Assembly: GCF_012933445.1 (NCBI RefSeq)
Contig: NZ_JABBNC010000006.1
Coordinates: 1-64,000, forward strand
Source of the DNA: Actinoplanes sp. TBRC 11911
Lineage (GTDB): Bacteria > Actinomycetota > Actinomycetes > Mycobacteriales > Micromonosporaceae
DNA length: 64,000 bases
Direction of reading: 5' to 3'
Of the stretch, positions 27,411-36,224 are shown one piece after another (position 1 is the stretch's first letter; every line of letters starts with the position of its first letter). The position numbers were made by a program, and so were the translations under genes. The notes beneath the pieces were generated by a model that was not told where the DNA came from, did not search any database, and was given only the letters and a program-made list of their open reading frames with translations.

Positions 27411-28370
27411 ATGCGACGCGTGCAGATAGTGGCAGCAATAGCGGCGTTGACGGTGGTCGGCGCGTGCAGTTCCTCGGGCGGGACAGCGCCGGAAAAAGAG
27501 GGCGGCGTCGATCAGGTCAAGGTCGGCGTCATCCCGATCGTCGACGTCGCACCGATCTACCTGGGCCAGCAGAAGGGCTTCTTCAAGACCCGCGACATCG
27601 AGCTGACGCTGGAGAGCGGGCAGGGCGGCGCCGCGATCGTGCCCGGCGTGGTCAGCGGCCAGTTCCAGTTCGGCTTCAGCAACATCACCTCGCTGCTGAT
27701 CGCGCAGACCAAGAACGTGCCGATCAAAGTGGTCGCGAACGGCGTGGCGTCGACCGGCAAGTCCGGGGCCGACTTCGGCGGGGTGACGGTGAAGGCGGAC
27801 AGCCCGATCACGACCGCGGCCGACCTGGCCGGCAAGAAGATCTCGGTGAACACGCTGAAGAACATCGGCGACACCACCGTGCGCGAGTCGGTGCGCAAGG
27901 CCGGCGGCGACCCGAGCGGAATCAACTTCGTCGAAATGCCCTTCCCCAACATGCCCGCCGCGCTGCAAGGTGGACAGGTGGATGCCGCGTGGGTGGTGGA
28001 ACCCCAGCTGTCGGAGATCAAGGCGGCCGGCGGACGCGTGGTGGCCTGGAACTACGTCGATGCCGCGCCCGACCTGACCGTCGCCGCGTACTTCGTCTCG
28101 ACCAAGCTCCAGTCCGACAACCCCGATCTGGTCAAGCGGTTCACCGACGCGATAAACGAATCCCTCACGTACGCCGACGGCCACCCCGACGAGGTGCGGG
28201 CGATCCTGGGTTCGTACACGAAGATCGATGAAAAGACGCGGGATTCGCTGACCCTGCCCCGGTGGCCCACGCAGATCAACGAGGCGTCGGTGGAAACCCT
28301 GGCCAAGCTCGGCCAGCAGGACGGCATCTTCGGCGGCGCGACCCCTGATCTGAGCAAGCTCCTGCCGTGA
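27411..28370 (+). CDS. ABC importer substrate-binding lipoprotein (NitT/TauT type)
   Basis: 319 residues. Lipoprotein signal peptide with lipobox VGAC (Cys19), then a two-lobed NMT1/SsuA-like binding protein (VGVIPIVDVAPIYLGQQKGFF). It would capture a small anion outside the membrane and deliver it to the two permeases encoded downstream. Family members bind sulfonates, nitrate, pyrimidine precursors or aromatic acids such as phthalate. A PcaR-like regulator next door favours an aromatic acid, but that is inference. GGAAGGAA precedes the ATG; the stop overlaps the next gene by 4 bp. Confidence 0.9.
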   Translation: MRRVQIVAAIAALTVVGACSSSGGTAPEKEGGVDQVKVGVIPIVDVAPIYLGQQKGFFKTRDIELTLESGQGGAAIVPGVVSGQFQFGFSNITSLLIAQTKNVPIKVVANGVASTGKSGADFGGVTVKADSPITTAADLAGKKISVNTLKNIGDTTVRESVRKAGGDPSGINFVEMPFPNMPAALQGGQVDAAWVVEPQLSEIKAAGGRVVAWNYVDAAPDLTVAAYFVSTKLQSDNPDLVKRFTDAINESLTYADGHPDEVRAILGSYTKIDEKTRDSLTLPRWPTQINEASVETLAKLGQQDGIFGGATPDLSKLLP

Positions 28371-29143
28371 GAGCCCTGACGAAAGTGAGCCTCGGCCTGG
28401 CCGGACTGGCCGGGCTGCTCGTCCTGGTCGAGCTGCTCCCCCGGCTCGGCCTGGTCGACGACCGCTACCTGCCGCCCACGACCAGAATCCTCGGCGCGTT
28501 GCAAGACGAGATCTCCACCGGCGACCTGTGGCGGGCGCTCGGCGACACCCTGTACGCGTGGGCGATCGGCCTTCTCATCGCCGTCGTCGCGGGCGTGGTC
28601 GCCGGCATCGCGATCGGTGCGGTGCCGGTGCTGCGCGCGGCGACCGCGTCCACCGTGGAGTTCCTGCGCCCGATCCCGTCGGTCGCGCTGATCCCCCTCG
28701 CGGTGCTGCTCTACGGCACCGACCTGGGCTCGACCCTGCTGCTGGTGGTCTACGCCGCGTTCTGGCAGGTGCTGGTCCAGGTCCTGTACGGTGTGGCGGA
28801 CGTCGACCCGGTCGCCGCCGAGACCGCGCACAGTTTCCGCTTCACCACGTGGGGCCGGATCCGCTACGTGCTCTGGCCGACCGCCCTGCCGTACGTGTTC
28901 ACCGGCGTCCGGCTGGCCGCCGCGGTGGCGCTGATCCTCGCCGTCACCGCGGAACTGGTGATCGGCGCCCCCGGCCTGGGCCAGTCCATCGCGGTGGCGC
29001 AAAGCTCCGGAGCCATTCCCACCATGTACGCCCTGATCGCCGTCACCGGGCTGCTCGGCGTCGCGATCAACGTGGCCGCCCGCGCGTTCGAGCGGCGCTC
29101 CCTCGCGTGGCACCAGTCGGTCCGGGGGGAGATTCCCGCATGA
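28367..29143 (+). CDS. ABC importer permease 1 (SsuC/TauC-like)
   Basis: 258 residues with about six membrane helices and the binding-protein-dependent permease motif (DPVAAETAHSFRFT...RIRYVLWPTALP), which docks on the ATPase. Starts at GTG 28367 inside the preceding stop (GTGA overlap). It pairs with the second permease as a heterodimer. Confidence 0.9.
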   Translation: MRALTKVSLGLAGLAGLLVLVELLPRLGLVDDRYLPPTTRILGALQDEISTGDLWRALGDTLYAWAIGLLIAVVAGVVAGIAIGAVPVLRAATASTVEFLRPIPSVALIPLAVLLYGTDLGSTLLLVVYAAFWQVLVQVLYGVADVDPVAAETAHSFRFTTWGRIRYVLWPTALPYVFTGVRLAAAVALILAVTAELVIGAPGLGQSIAVAQSSGAIPTMYALIAVTGLLGVAINVAARAFERRSLAWHQSVRGEIPA

Positions 29144-29907
29144 TCAAGAAGCTTGCGTACGCCGTGGGCCTGCCCCTGATCCTCTTCGTGCTCTGGTTCG
29201 TGCTCAGCAACGGCAGCGAGAACTTCTACGCCCCGCCGCTCAAGGACATCCTGCGCGCGTTCGCGGACACGTGGACACCCGAGCGGCTGCGCGCCGACGT
29301 CGTCCCCAGCCTGCTGCGGCTCGCCGCCGGCTACGCCCTCGCCGCCGTCATCGGCATCGCGCTGGGCGTCGCGATCGGCCTGAACCGGCGGCTGCGCGCC
29401 ACCCTCGAACCGGTGCTCGAGTTCTTCCGGGCCATTCCGCCCCCGGTATTGGTCCCGGTCATCATGCTGTTCGCCGGAATCGGTAACGGCATGAAGGTCA
29501 TCGTGATCGTGTTCGGATGTATCTGGCCGATCCTGCTGAACACCGTCGAGGGCGTACGGGCGGTGGATTCCGTGCAGGCCGACACCGCACGGGCGTACGG
29601 GATAACCGGCCCCGCCCGGATCGCGCGCGTGGTCCTGCCGTCCGCCTCGCCGCAGATCGCGGCCGGTCTGCGGCAGGCGCTGTCCATCGCGATCATCCTG
29701 ATGGTGATCAGTGAGATGTTCGCCGCGAGCAACGGTCTCGGCTTCACCATCGTGCAATTCCAGCGCAGCTTCGCGATCCCGGAGATGTGGAGCGGGATCA
29801 TCCTGCTCGGCCTGCTCGGTTTCGCGCTGTCGCTGCTGTTCCGGCTCGCCGAGCGGCGGGCACTTCGCTGGTACGACGGTCTGCGCGAAGCGCAGCGCAG
29901 GTCTTAA
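29140..29907 (+). CDS. ABC importer permease 2 (SsuC/TauC-like)
   Basis: 255 residues and about six helices. The EAA-type loop reads VQADTARAYGITGPARIARVV (part) before LPSASPQIAAGL. ATG 29140 overlaps the stop of permease 1 (ATGA). Two different permeases rather than one homodimer is the arrangement found in several aromatic-acid and taurine-like importers. Confidence 0.9.
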   Translation: MIKKLAYAVGLPLILFVLWFVLSNGSENFYAPPLKDILRAFADTWTPERLRADVVPSLLRLAAGYALAAVIGIALGVAIGLNRRLRATLEPVLEFFRAIPPPVLVPVIMLFAGIGNGMKVIVIVFGCIWPILLNTVEGVRAVDSVQADTARAYGITGPARIARVVLPSASPQIAAGLRQALSIAIILMVISEMFAASNGLGFTIVQFQRSFAIPEMWSGIILLGLLGFALSLLFRLAERRALRWYDGLREAQRRS

Positions 29908-29916
29908 GGGGCGCGG

Positions 29917-30702
29917 ATGCTCGAGGTCAAGGGACTACGCAAGGTCTACCGCTCCGGCAGCGGGGACGTGGAGGCGCTGCGCGACCTGACGTTCCACGTG
30001 GACACCGGCGACCTGGTCTGCCTGGTCGGCCCGTCCGGCTGCGGCAAGACCACGCTGCTGCGCTGTCTGGCCGGGCTGCTCGACCCCACCGCCGGGACGG
30101 TACGCATCGACGGGCATGAGGTGGCCGGTCCGCCGCCCGGTCTCGCGATGGTGTTCCAGGAGTACGGGCGCAGCCTGTTCCCGTGGATGAGCGTGCGGGA
30201 CAACGTCGAACTCCCCCTCAAACAAAAGAGGATTCCCCGTACGCGTCGCCTCGAGCTGGTCGGCGAGGCCCTCGATGCGGTCGGGCTGGCCGGCACCGAG
30301 TCGTCCTACCCGTGGCAGCTGTCCGGCGGCATGCAGCAGCGGGTGGCGATCGCCCGGGCGGTGGCTTACGAGCCGACGACGCTGCTGATGGACGAGCCGT
30401 TCGCGGCGGTCGACGCGCAGACCCGCGCCGATCTGGAGGATCTGGTGCGGTCGTTGTGGCAGCGGCTGAGGGTGACGATCCTGTTCGTCACACACGACAT
30501 CGACGAGGCGGTCTATCTCGGGCAGCGCGTGGTGATGCTGTCCTCGTCGCCGACGGTCGTGCAGGACGAGCTGGTGGTGGACCTGCCGGCGGCCCGGGAC
30601 CAGTTGCACACGCGGGCGGACAGCCGGTTCACCGCGTTGCGGACGCACGTCTACGAGCAGATCCAGGCGGCGAAGCGGGGCCGGCCGGCGACGACGGTGT
30701 GA
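29917..30702 (+). CDS. ABC importer ATPase (SsuB/TauB-like)
   Basis: 261 residues. Walker A GPSGCGKTT, Q-loop VFQEYGRSLFPW, signature LSGGMQQR, Walker B LLMDEPFAAVD and the switch His in VTHDIDEAVYLG. It powers the importer encoded upstream; nine bases separate it from permease 2. It is followed by a terminator-like hairpin shared with the convergent LLM gene. Confidence 0.93.
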   Translation: MLEVKGLRKVYRSGSGDVEALRDLTFHVDTGDLVCLVGPSGCGKTTLLRCLAGLLDPTAGTVRIDGHEVAGPPPGLAMVFQEYGRSLFPWMSVRDNVELPLKQKRIPRTRRLELVGEALDAVGLAGTESSYPWQLSGGMQQRVAIARAVAYEPTTLLMDEPFAAVDAQTRADLEDLVRSLWQRLRVTILFVTHDIDEAVYLGQRVVMLSSSPTVVQDELVVDLPAARDQLHTRADSRFTALRTHVYEQIQAAKRGRPATTV

Positions 30703-30708
30703 GAGACC

Positions 30709-30743
30709 CCCGGCGCCGGTGGTCCGCCGCCGCCGGTGCCGGG
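30709..30743. terminator. Hairpin between convergent ABC and LLM genes
   Basis: Arms CCCGGCGCCGG (30709-30719) and CCGGTGCCGGG (30733-30743) pair over 11 positions with one G-T wobble. The site occupies the 44-bp gap between two converging genes, suiting a bidirectional terminator. Confidence 0.5.
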
Positions 30744-30746
30744 CCG

Positions 30747-31700
30747 CTACGACTGCATGATCAACTCGTAGGAGCGGGCCCGGTCCTTCGCGTCCACGAT
30801 CATCGACCACACGATGAGCTCGTCGGCACCGAAGCGGCCGGCCATCTCGGTCAGCCGGGCCCGGACCTGATCCGGGGTGCCCTGCGCGACGTGCTCGCGC
30901 GATGCCACGGCCGCCGCGTTCTCGTCCGGCGTGAACTCGTAACTCGCGGCGGTGGCCGGGTCCGGGATCGGCACCTCGGTCTGGCCGCCGGCGATCCGCG
31001 CGCGCAGAAACTCGAGCGGCCGGGCCAGGTAGGCGGCGTGCGCCTCGTCCTCGGCGCAGAAGGCCGCGACGCTGAGCATCAGCCGCGGGGTGTCGCTCCA
31101 CCGCGACGGCCGGAACTCCCGGCGGTAGCGCTCCACCGACTCGGGGGTGTTCTGTGGCCGGAGGTGATGGGCGAAGGCCATCGGCAGGCCGAGCCGCGCG
31201 GCCACCGCCGCGCCGTTCGGGCTGGAGGCGAGCAGCCACGGCTCGGCGGCCACGGGATGCTCGCTCGCGAGTCGCAGCAGCTCGGCCAGATTCGCCTCGT
31301 ACTCGTCGTCGGTGGCCGGGTCGCGGCCCTGCCGCAGGGCCCGGACCGTCTCCTTGTCGTAGGTGCCGGGGCCACGGCCGACGCCGAGGTCGATGCGGCC
31401 GGGGAAGAAGGCGGTCAACGCCGCGAACTGCTCGGCGAGCGCGAGCGGGGCGTGGTTGACGGCCAGCACGCCGCCGGTGCCGACCCGGATGTCCGTGGTC
31501 GCCGACGCGACGCGGGCGGCGACCACGGCGGGCGGGAAGGCGATCATGTGGGCCGAGGCGTGATGCTCCGCGTACCAGACTCTGCGGTAGCCGGATCGCT
31601 GCAGGCCCTGCGCGACGTCGATGACGCCCGCGACGTCCAGTGCCGGGGTCGCGGTGTCGACCGCGAGCAGTTCCAACGCGGATACCGGAATGTCGATCAC
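30747..31700 (-). CDS. LLM-class flavin-dependent oxidoreductase
   Basis: About 317 residues of the luciferase-like TIM barrel: YRRVWYAEHH near the N-terminus, RVGTGGVLAVNHAPLALAEQ, and GRIDLGVGRGPG. It belongs to the group that uses F420 or FMN; the cofactor cannot be assigned. Start at GTG 31700 (VIDIPVSALELL), with TTG 31709 as an alternative. It converges on the ABC importer, so any link to its substrate is positional. Confidence 0.87.
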   Translation of the reverse strand: MIDIPVSALELLAVDTATPALDVAGVIDVAQGLQRSGYRRVWYAEHHASAHMIAFPPAVVAARVASATTDIRVGTGGVLAVNHAPLALAEQFAALTAFFPGRIDLGVGRGPGTYDKETVRALRQGRDPATDDEYEANLAELLRLASEHPVAAEPWLLASSPNGAAVAARLGLPMAFAHHLRPQNTPESVERYRREFRPSRWSDTPRLMLSVAAFCAEDEAHAAYLARPLEFLRARIAGGQTEVPIPDPATAASYEFTPDENAAAVASREHVAQGTPDQVRARLTEMAGRFGADELIVWSMIVDAKDRARSYELIMQS

Positions 31701-31726
31701 CCGGGCCAAGGTAGCCGCTTTCGGCC

Positions 31727-31745
31727 GTCTCGTACCGGTAGAGAC
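31727..31745. promoter_or_regulatory. Inverted repeat in the LLM / YccF intergenic region
   Basis: GTCTC and GAGAC frame the palindrome TACCGGTA, giving a 19-bp near-symmetric site 27 bp upstream of the LLM start and 96 bp before the yccF start. A TetR- or MarR-type operator is plausible. No regulator gene is adjacent. Confidence 0.4.
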
Positions 31746-31840
31746 TGTGTTGTCACAGCGCTGAACCCGGCAGCATCTCGGGGAAAGACCAGGGTACGGG
31801 CGCTACTAACGGGGTGGCGTGGCGGCGTCAGACTGTAGGC

Positions 31841-32248
31841 GTGCGCTTCATCCTGAACGTGTTGTGGTTCATCTTCGGTAGCGGCCTCTTACTCGCCATC
31901 GGGTACGGGCTCGCCGCCCTGCTCTGCTTCGTCCTGATCGTCACGATTCCGTTCGGCGTGGCAGCGCTGCGCATCGCGGGCTACGCGCTGTGGCCCTTCG
32001 GCCGGACGGTCGTGAGCCGCCCCTCCGCCGGGGTCGCCTCCGGCATCGCGAACGTGCTGTGGGTCGTGCTGGCCGGGTGGTGGATCGCGCTCGGTCACAT
32101 CGTCACCGGTGTCGCCCAATGTGTGACGATCATCGGTATCCCGTTCGGTATCGCCAATTTCAAGCTCGTCCCCGTCGCGTTCTGGCCGCTGGGCCGCCAG
32201 ATCGTCGACGTCGATAACCCCCGAGTCGAGGAGCAGTCATGGAGATAA
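31841..32248 (+). CDS. YccF-domain inner membrane protein
   Basis: 135 residues with two YccF units, each a hydrophobic stretch ending in an IPFG-type turn (TIPFGVAALRIAGYALWPFG and GIPFGIANFKLVPVAFWPLG). Start at GTG 31841, where similarity begins (RFILNVLWF). No clear ribosome site precedes it, so a leaderless message is possible. The function of YccF proteins is not established. Its end overlaps the next small membrane gene by 10 bp. Confidence 0.88.
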   Translation: MRFILNVLWFIFGSGLLLAIGYGLAALLCFVLIVTIPFGVAALRIAGYALWPFGRTVVSRPSAGVASGIANVLWVVLAGWWIALGHIVTGVAQCVTIIGIPFGIANFKLVPVAFWPLGRQIVDVDNPRVEEQSWR

Positions 32249-32508
32249 GCGGCATCTTCACCGCCATCATCGTCGGCCTCATCATCGGCGCGCTGGGCCG
32301 CCTCGTGGTGCCCGGCAAGCAGAACATCCCGATCTGGCTGACCCTTCTCATCGGCGTGGTCGCCGCGTTCATCGGCACGTTCCTCGCCAGCCTGTTCGGG
32401 TGGGACGAAACCCGCGGCATCGACTGGCTCGAGCTCTTCCTCCAGGTGATCGTGGCGGCCCTGGGCGTGCTGCTGATTTCCCGCCGGAGCTCCGTCACGA
32501 AGTCCTAG
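32239..32508 (+). CDS. GlsB/YeaQ/YmgE-type stress membrane protein
   Basis: 89 residues, three hydrophobic helices, with the family pattern IIVGLIIGALGRLVVPGKQ near the N-terminus. Members are annotated as stress-response or transglycosylase-associated proteins, but their biochemical role is unknown. Start overlaps the yccF end, indicating co-translation. A strong terminator follows. Confidence 0.88.
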   Translation: MEISGIFTAIIVGLIIGALGRLVVPGKQNIPIWLTLLIGVVAAFIGTFLASLFGWDETRGIDWLELFLQVIVAALGVLLISRRSSVTKS

Positions 32509-32524
32509 CACGATCGTTTCCCGT

Positions 32525-32557
32525 CGCGCTCCGCCTCGTTTATCAAGGCGGAGCGCG
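32525..32557 (+). terminator. Terminator after the yccF-glsB pair
   Basis: CGCGCTCCGCCT and AGGCGGAGCGCG form a perfect 12-bp stem with a 9-nt loop, 17 bp after the stop. A short T-containing run (TCGTTGTCC) follows. Confidence 0.8.
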
Positions 32558-32700
32558 TCGTTGTCCTGACCATAGGTAATATTTCGTCCGCTTCCGGGTG
32601 GCCGGATGGCACCCTCATGGTGCGCAAATACCGGGATGTGCAAAGCTGCGCGCTACATCAGCAGCGTTCGCTGTTCTCACATTTGTCCGGAGGCCCTTTC

Positions 32701-33543
32701 ATGGCATCAATCCTCTACCTGGTCGCCGGGGTCGTGGTCGGCCTCGTAGCCGGCTGGTTCGCGCGCGGCGCCCGCGGCGCCGGCACCGGCCAGGCCGAGG
32801 CTCCCGCACCCCAGCCCGCCAGCGCCGCGCCGTCCCCGGAGCCGCTCACGGCCTCCGCGGTGGCGGCCGAGGCGGCCGCCGACCTCGAACCGGCCGACGA
32901 CGCGCCGACCGCCACCACGGCGGTCGGGTCGGAGGTCGCCGAGCCGGTCACGATGGCCGCCCTTTCCCCCGAGGCCCCGGCCGCCGTTGACCCGGCCCCG
33001 AGTGCCGTCGCCTCGCCCGCTCTCAACGGCAAGCAGGCTCTCAACGGCAAGGCCGCCGAGCCGGTCGGCGTCACCGCCGAGCCGGTCGCCGAGCCCGAGC
33101 TCGTCACCACGGCCGCGGAGACGGAGCCCGTCGCGGAATCCGTTGCCGAAACGGAGCCCGTCGCCGAGCCCGTTGCGGAGATCGAGCCCGCGGCCGAGCC
33201 CATCGCCGACCCGGAGCCGGTCGTGACCGTTCCGGCCCAGGCGAAGCCGGTGGACGAACCGTCCGCCGCCGAGCCGGCCGAGGCCGAGCCGGTCGCCGTC
33301 GCGGCCGTGCCGAGCCCGGCAGCGGTGGCCGTCGCCGGGTCCGACGATCTCACGAAGATCCCGGGCATCGGTCCGAAGACGGCGCAGGCGCTGTCCGCCG
33401 CCGGCATCACCACCTGGCGCCAGGTCGCCGACTCGGACGCCGCCGCCCTGCGCGCGGCACTCACCACCGCGGGCGTGCGCTCCGCTCCGGGCCTCGCCAA
33501 CTGGCCCGAGCGGGCGAAGCAGCTCCTCGACACCACCAACTGA
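32701..33543 (+). CDS. Membrane-anchored protein with acidic repeats and a C-terminal HhH domain
   Basis: 280 residues. An N-terminal helix (about 3-20) is followed by about 190 residues of Ala/Glu/Pro/Val-rich low complexity, with repeated EPVAE units. The C-terminus (about 218-280) has LTKIPGIGPKTAQAL, a helix-hairpin-helix like that of predicted flap-endonuclease-like proteins (COG3743). HhH motifs contact DNA backbone or proteins; here the anchor would hold the domain at the membrane. GGAGG lies 6-7 nt before ATG 32701. Not recognised as a named gene. Confidence 0.78.
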   Translation: MASILYLVAGVVVGLVAGWFARGARGAGTGQAEAPAPQPASAAPSPEPLTASAVAAEAAADLEPADDAPTATTAVGSEVAEPVTMAALSPEAPAAVDPAPSAVASPALNGKQALNGKAAEPVGVTAEPVAEPELVTTAAETEPVAESVAETEPVAEPVAEIEPAAEPIADPEPVVTVPAQAKPVDEPSAAEPAEAEPVAVAAVPSPAAVAVAGSDDLTKIPGIGPKTAQALSAAGITTWRQVADSDAAALRAALTTAGVRSAPGLANWPERAKQLLDTTN

Positions 33544-33591
33544 ACCAGCACCGCGGAGGCCCCGATGCGTAAGGGTTTTCGCGCCACGACG

Positions 33592-33624
33592 AATGCCCGG
33601 TGAGTCCCCGACTCGCCGGGCATT
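33592..33624. terminator. Terminator between the HhH gene and the PstS-like gene
   Basis: AATGCCCGGTGAGTC and GACTCGCCGGGCATT pair over 15 positions with one mismatch and a 3-nt loop. It lies between converging genes. Confidence 0.8.
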
Positions 33625-33698
33625 TCCGCGCTCCCAGCAAGCCGGCGGCGCTTGACCCGCTCCGCCGCGCTTTGACTCGGCCCCCCGCGACGGGGCTG

Positions 33699-34778
33699 CT
33701 ACAACGCGGCCACCGCGGCGGCCACCTTGGTGCGCAGCCCCTCCGGGAGCGGTGCATAGCCCAGGTCGGTCGCCGCTTGCTGGCCGGCGGGGCTCGAGGC
33801 GTACGTGAGGAAGCTCTTGGCCAGCGCCGACGTGTGGGCGCGGCAGAGGATCTCGTAGGTGACCAGGACGATCGGGTACGCCCCGGGGGTCGCGTTGCGA
33901 TAGTCGATCGCCAGCTGCAGGTCGCCGCCCGCACCGGTCACCCGGGCGCCGGCGACCATTTCGGCGGCCGCGGCGTCGGTCAATGCCGGGTACTGGCCGG
34001 CGGCATTGCGCACGCGGGCGGTGGGCAGATTGTGGAAGCTCGCATACGACGACTCGACGTAACCGATCGCGCCGTCGGTGCGCTCGATCGCGGCGACCAC
34101 GCGGTTGCTTCCCTTCTGTGCGGAGCCGCCGGGCGCGGGCCAATTGGCGTCGCTGCCGAATTGCCAATCAGCGCCGGCGGTGGCCGCCAGAAACTTCGTG
34201 AAATTGTCCGTCGTGCCGGAGGAGTCGGATCGGTGGACCGTGCGAATGGGCGTGGCGGGCAGCAGGACGCCGGGATTCAGGGCGCCGATCGCCTTGTCGT
34301 TCCAGGTGGTGATCGTGCCGCGGAAGATCTGCGCGATCACCGCGGGCGTCAGCAGCAGCGACGACACGCCGGCGACGTTGAAGGCCAGCGCGATCGGCCC
34401 CACCACCATCGGCAGGTGCACCACCGGGCCGCCGCAGCGGGCCGTCACGCCCGGCAACGTCTCCGCGGTCAGCGCCGAGTCGGAACCGGCGAAGTCCCCG
34501 GTGCCGTCCGCGAACGCCCGCACCCCGGCCCCGGAGCCGGCGCTGTCGTAGGCGATCGTCGCATCCGGACAGCTCACCTGGTAGTTCTTGATCCAGGCGT
34601 TGACCGCGTTGGTCTGCGCCGACGACCCTTGTGCTTTCACCGAGCCGGACGCGCACGCGATGTTCGCCGGGGCCGCCTCCCCCCGCGACGCCGAGCAGGC
34701 CGCGGTGGACAGGAGGATCGCGAGCGCGGCCGCCGTGCGAAGCGGAACGCGGCGCCGGCGCGAGGAAGGCGAATTCAT
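33699..34778 (-). CDS. PstS-like phosphate-binding lipoprotein
   Basis: 359 residues with a lipoprotein signal (lipobox STAAC, about Cys28) and the PstS fold: GSSAQTNAVNAWI, SAGSGAGVRAF, the IFRGTITTWND strand and HRSDSSGTTDNFTKF. Classic PstS sits next to pstCAB, but no permease is encoded here. Instead it is 10 bp downstream of a GlnX-like sensor membrane protein, so it may work as an extracellular solute sensor. ATG 34778 has AAGGGG upstream, inside the end region of the previous gene. Confidence 0.85.
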   Translation of the reverse strand: MNSPSSRRRRVPLRTAAALAILLSTAACSASRGEAAPANIACASGSVKAQGSSAQTNAVNAWIKNYQVSCPDATIAYDSAGSGAGVRAFADGTGDFAGSDSALTAETLPGVTARCGGPVVHLPMVVGPIALAFNVAGVSSLLLTPAVIAQIFRGTITTWNDKAIGALNPGVLLPATPIRTVHRSDSSGTTDNFTKFLAATAGADWQFGSDANWPAPGGSAQKGSNRVVAAIERTDGAIGYVESSYASFHNLPTARVRNAAGQYPALTDAAAAEMVAGARVTGAGGDLQLAIDYRNATPGAYPIVLVTYEILCRAHTSALAKSFLTYASSPAGQQAATDLGYAPLPEGLRTKVAAAVAAL

Positions 34779-34788
34779 GGCAGCCCCT

Positions 34789-36132
34789 TCAGCGGTACTC
34801 GGCAAGGCGCCGGCGAACCCCCACCAGCACCAGCAACATCACCAGGCCGAGCACCACCAGCGGGATGACGGCCCAGCCGGTCAGCAGGGTCTCGGTGTCG
34901 TCCATGGCGTCGTCGAAGGCGGCCTTGCGGTCGTCCGCGATCCGCGCCACCGCGGCGTCGTAGTAGGAGAAGTCGAAGGCCGCCGCGCCGCGCCGGATGC
35001 CGGTGAGCTGGTCGATCGCGGCCGCGTCCCGGCCCTGCCGCGCCAGCGCGACGATGGCCTTGTGGTCCCGCTCGTAGGCGCTCCAGCGGGAAACCACCTG
35101 CCCGGCCGCGTCCGGGCTCACGTCGCTGCCGCCGGCCACCGCGGACAGCCCGCCGGTGATCGACCCGCCGCCGGTGCCGCACCCGCCGCCCTTGCCCAGG
35201 CAGCCGGACTTGGTGGCGAAGTCCTGTTCGTAGTAGGCGAGGTTGTCGCTGATCAGATACCGGCTCGTGTCGGCGGCGGCGTCGTAGCTGATCGCCCGCG
35301 CCTGCGACAGCGCCAGGAACGGCGTGAGGCTGTCGTCGCGTGCCGCGCCCAGCCAGCGCGCCTGCAGGCTCAGCACCGTGGTCAGCGGGACGAGCAGCGC
35401 CACCACCAGCACGGTGGCCAGCAGCAGCGCCGGGTTCAGCACGCGCCGGAACCGCCGCGCCAGCCACACCTGCAGCCCGATCAGCAGCGCGGCGAGAACG
35501 ACCCCGAGGACAACCGCCAGGCCCGTCGCCCACCCTTGGGTCAACCGCTTTCCCGCGTACGCCTCGGCAAGCTGTCCCTCGCTCGCGTTCTTGAGCCGCT
35601 GCGCGGCCGGCAACAGGTCGAGGTGCAGCACGTTGGTGGCCTGCGTGTAGTACCCGGGCGCGGCGTCCCCGGCGGTGAGCGTCTGCCACACGCGTTCCCG
35701 GTAGACCGCGAGGTGGCCGAGCAGCTCGAGCACGATCGCCCGGCTCTCCGCCCCGGTCGCCGTGGTCAGCGACTTCTGCAGGTCGGCGTCGACCTGGTCG
35801 CTGCGCTGCTGGTAGGTGCCGAGCGCGTCGGCCTGGGTGCCGGCCAGCGCGTCGTTGTCACCGGTGAGAACCATCCGGGCGGCAGAAGCGTCCATGTCGC
35901 TGAGTGCGAAGTAGAGATCCGCCGCGGTGGCCGCCTGCGGGGCGGCCACGTCGCCGATGGTCCGCACCTGGCTCTGCACCCGGGCCATGAGCAGGCTGGT
36001 GGACACGAGCAACGCGGCCGCGACGGCCGTCACGAGGACGACCAGAAGGCGCAAACGGGCGGGTGTCTCGGGCCGGACAGCCCGGCGGGTAAGAGATCGC
36101 GTCGCCTCTAAAACTGCGGGCACGGCCGTCAC
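34789..36132 (-). CDS. Four-helix membrane protein, GlnX-like
   Basis: 447 residues. Hydrophobic helices at about 27-50, 203-225, 235-257 and 423-443 place two large helical domains outside (about 51-202 and 258-422). This layout matches GlnX, which in Corynebacterium/Mycobacterium links the binding protein GlnH to kinase PknG. Here the partner lipoprotein is PstS-like and no kinase is encoded nearby. Four clustered cysteine/glycine residues (SGCLGKGGGCGTGGG) lie in the second outer domain. Function by analogy only. Confidence 0.72.
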   Translation of the reverse strand: MTAVPAVLEATRSLTRRAVRPETPARLRLLVVLVTAVAAALLVSTSLLMARVQSQVRTIGDVAAPQAATAADLYFALSDMDASAARMVLTGDNDALAGTQADALGTYQQRSDQVDADLQKSLTTATGAESRAIVLELLGHLAVYRERVWQTLTAGDAAPGYYTQATNVLHLDLLPAAQRLKNASEGQLAEAYAGKRLTQGWATGLAVVLGVVLAALLIGLQVWLARRFRRVLNPALLLATVLVVALLVPLTTVLSLQARWLGAARDDSLTPFLALSQARAISYDAAADTSRYLISDNLAYYEQDFATKSGCLGKGGGCGTGGGSITGGLSAVAGGSDVSPDAAGQVVSRWSAYERDHKAIVALARQGRDAAAIDQLTGIRRGAAAFDFSYYDAAVARIADDRKAAFDDAMDDTETLLTGWAVIPLVVLGLVMLLVLVGVRRRLAEYR

Positions 36133-36224
36133 GGTAATGCACGGACGCCATTCACCCGAACGGCGGGATCAGCAATTCCGGCCGTTCACCCGGCGTTAAT
36201 CGCCAATTTGCGAAAGGTGGCGAA

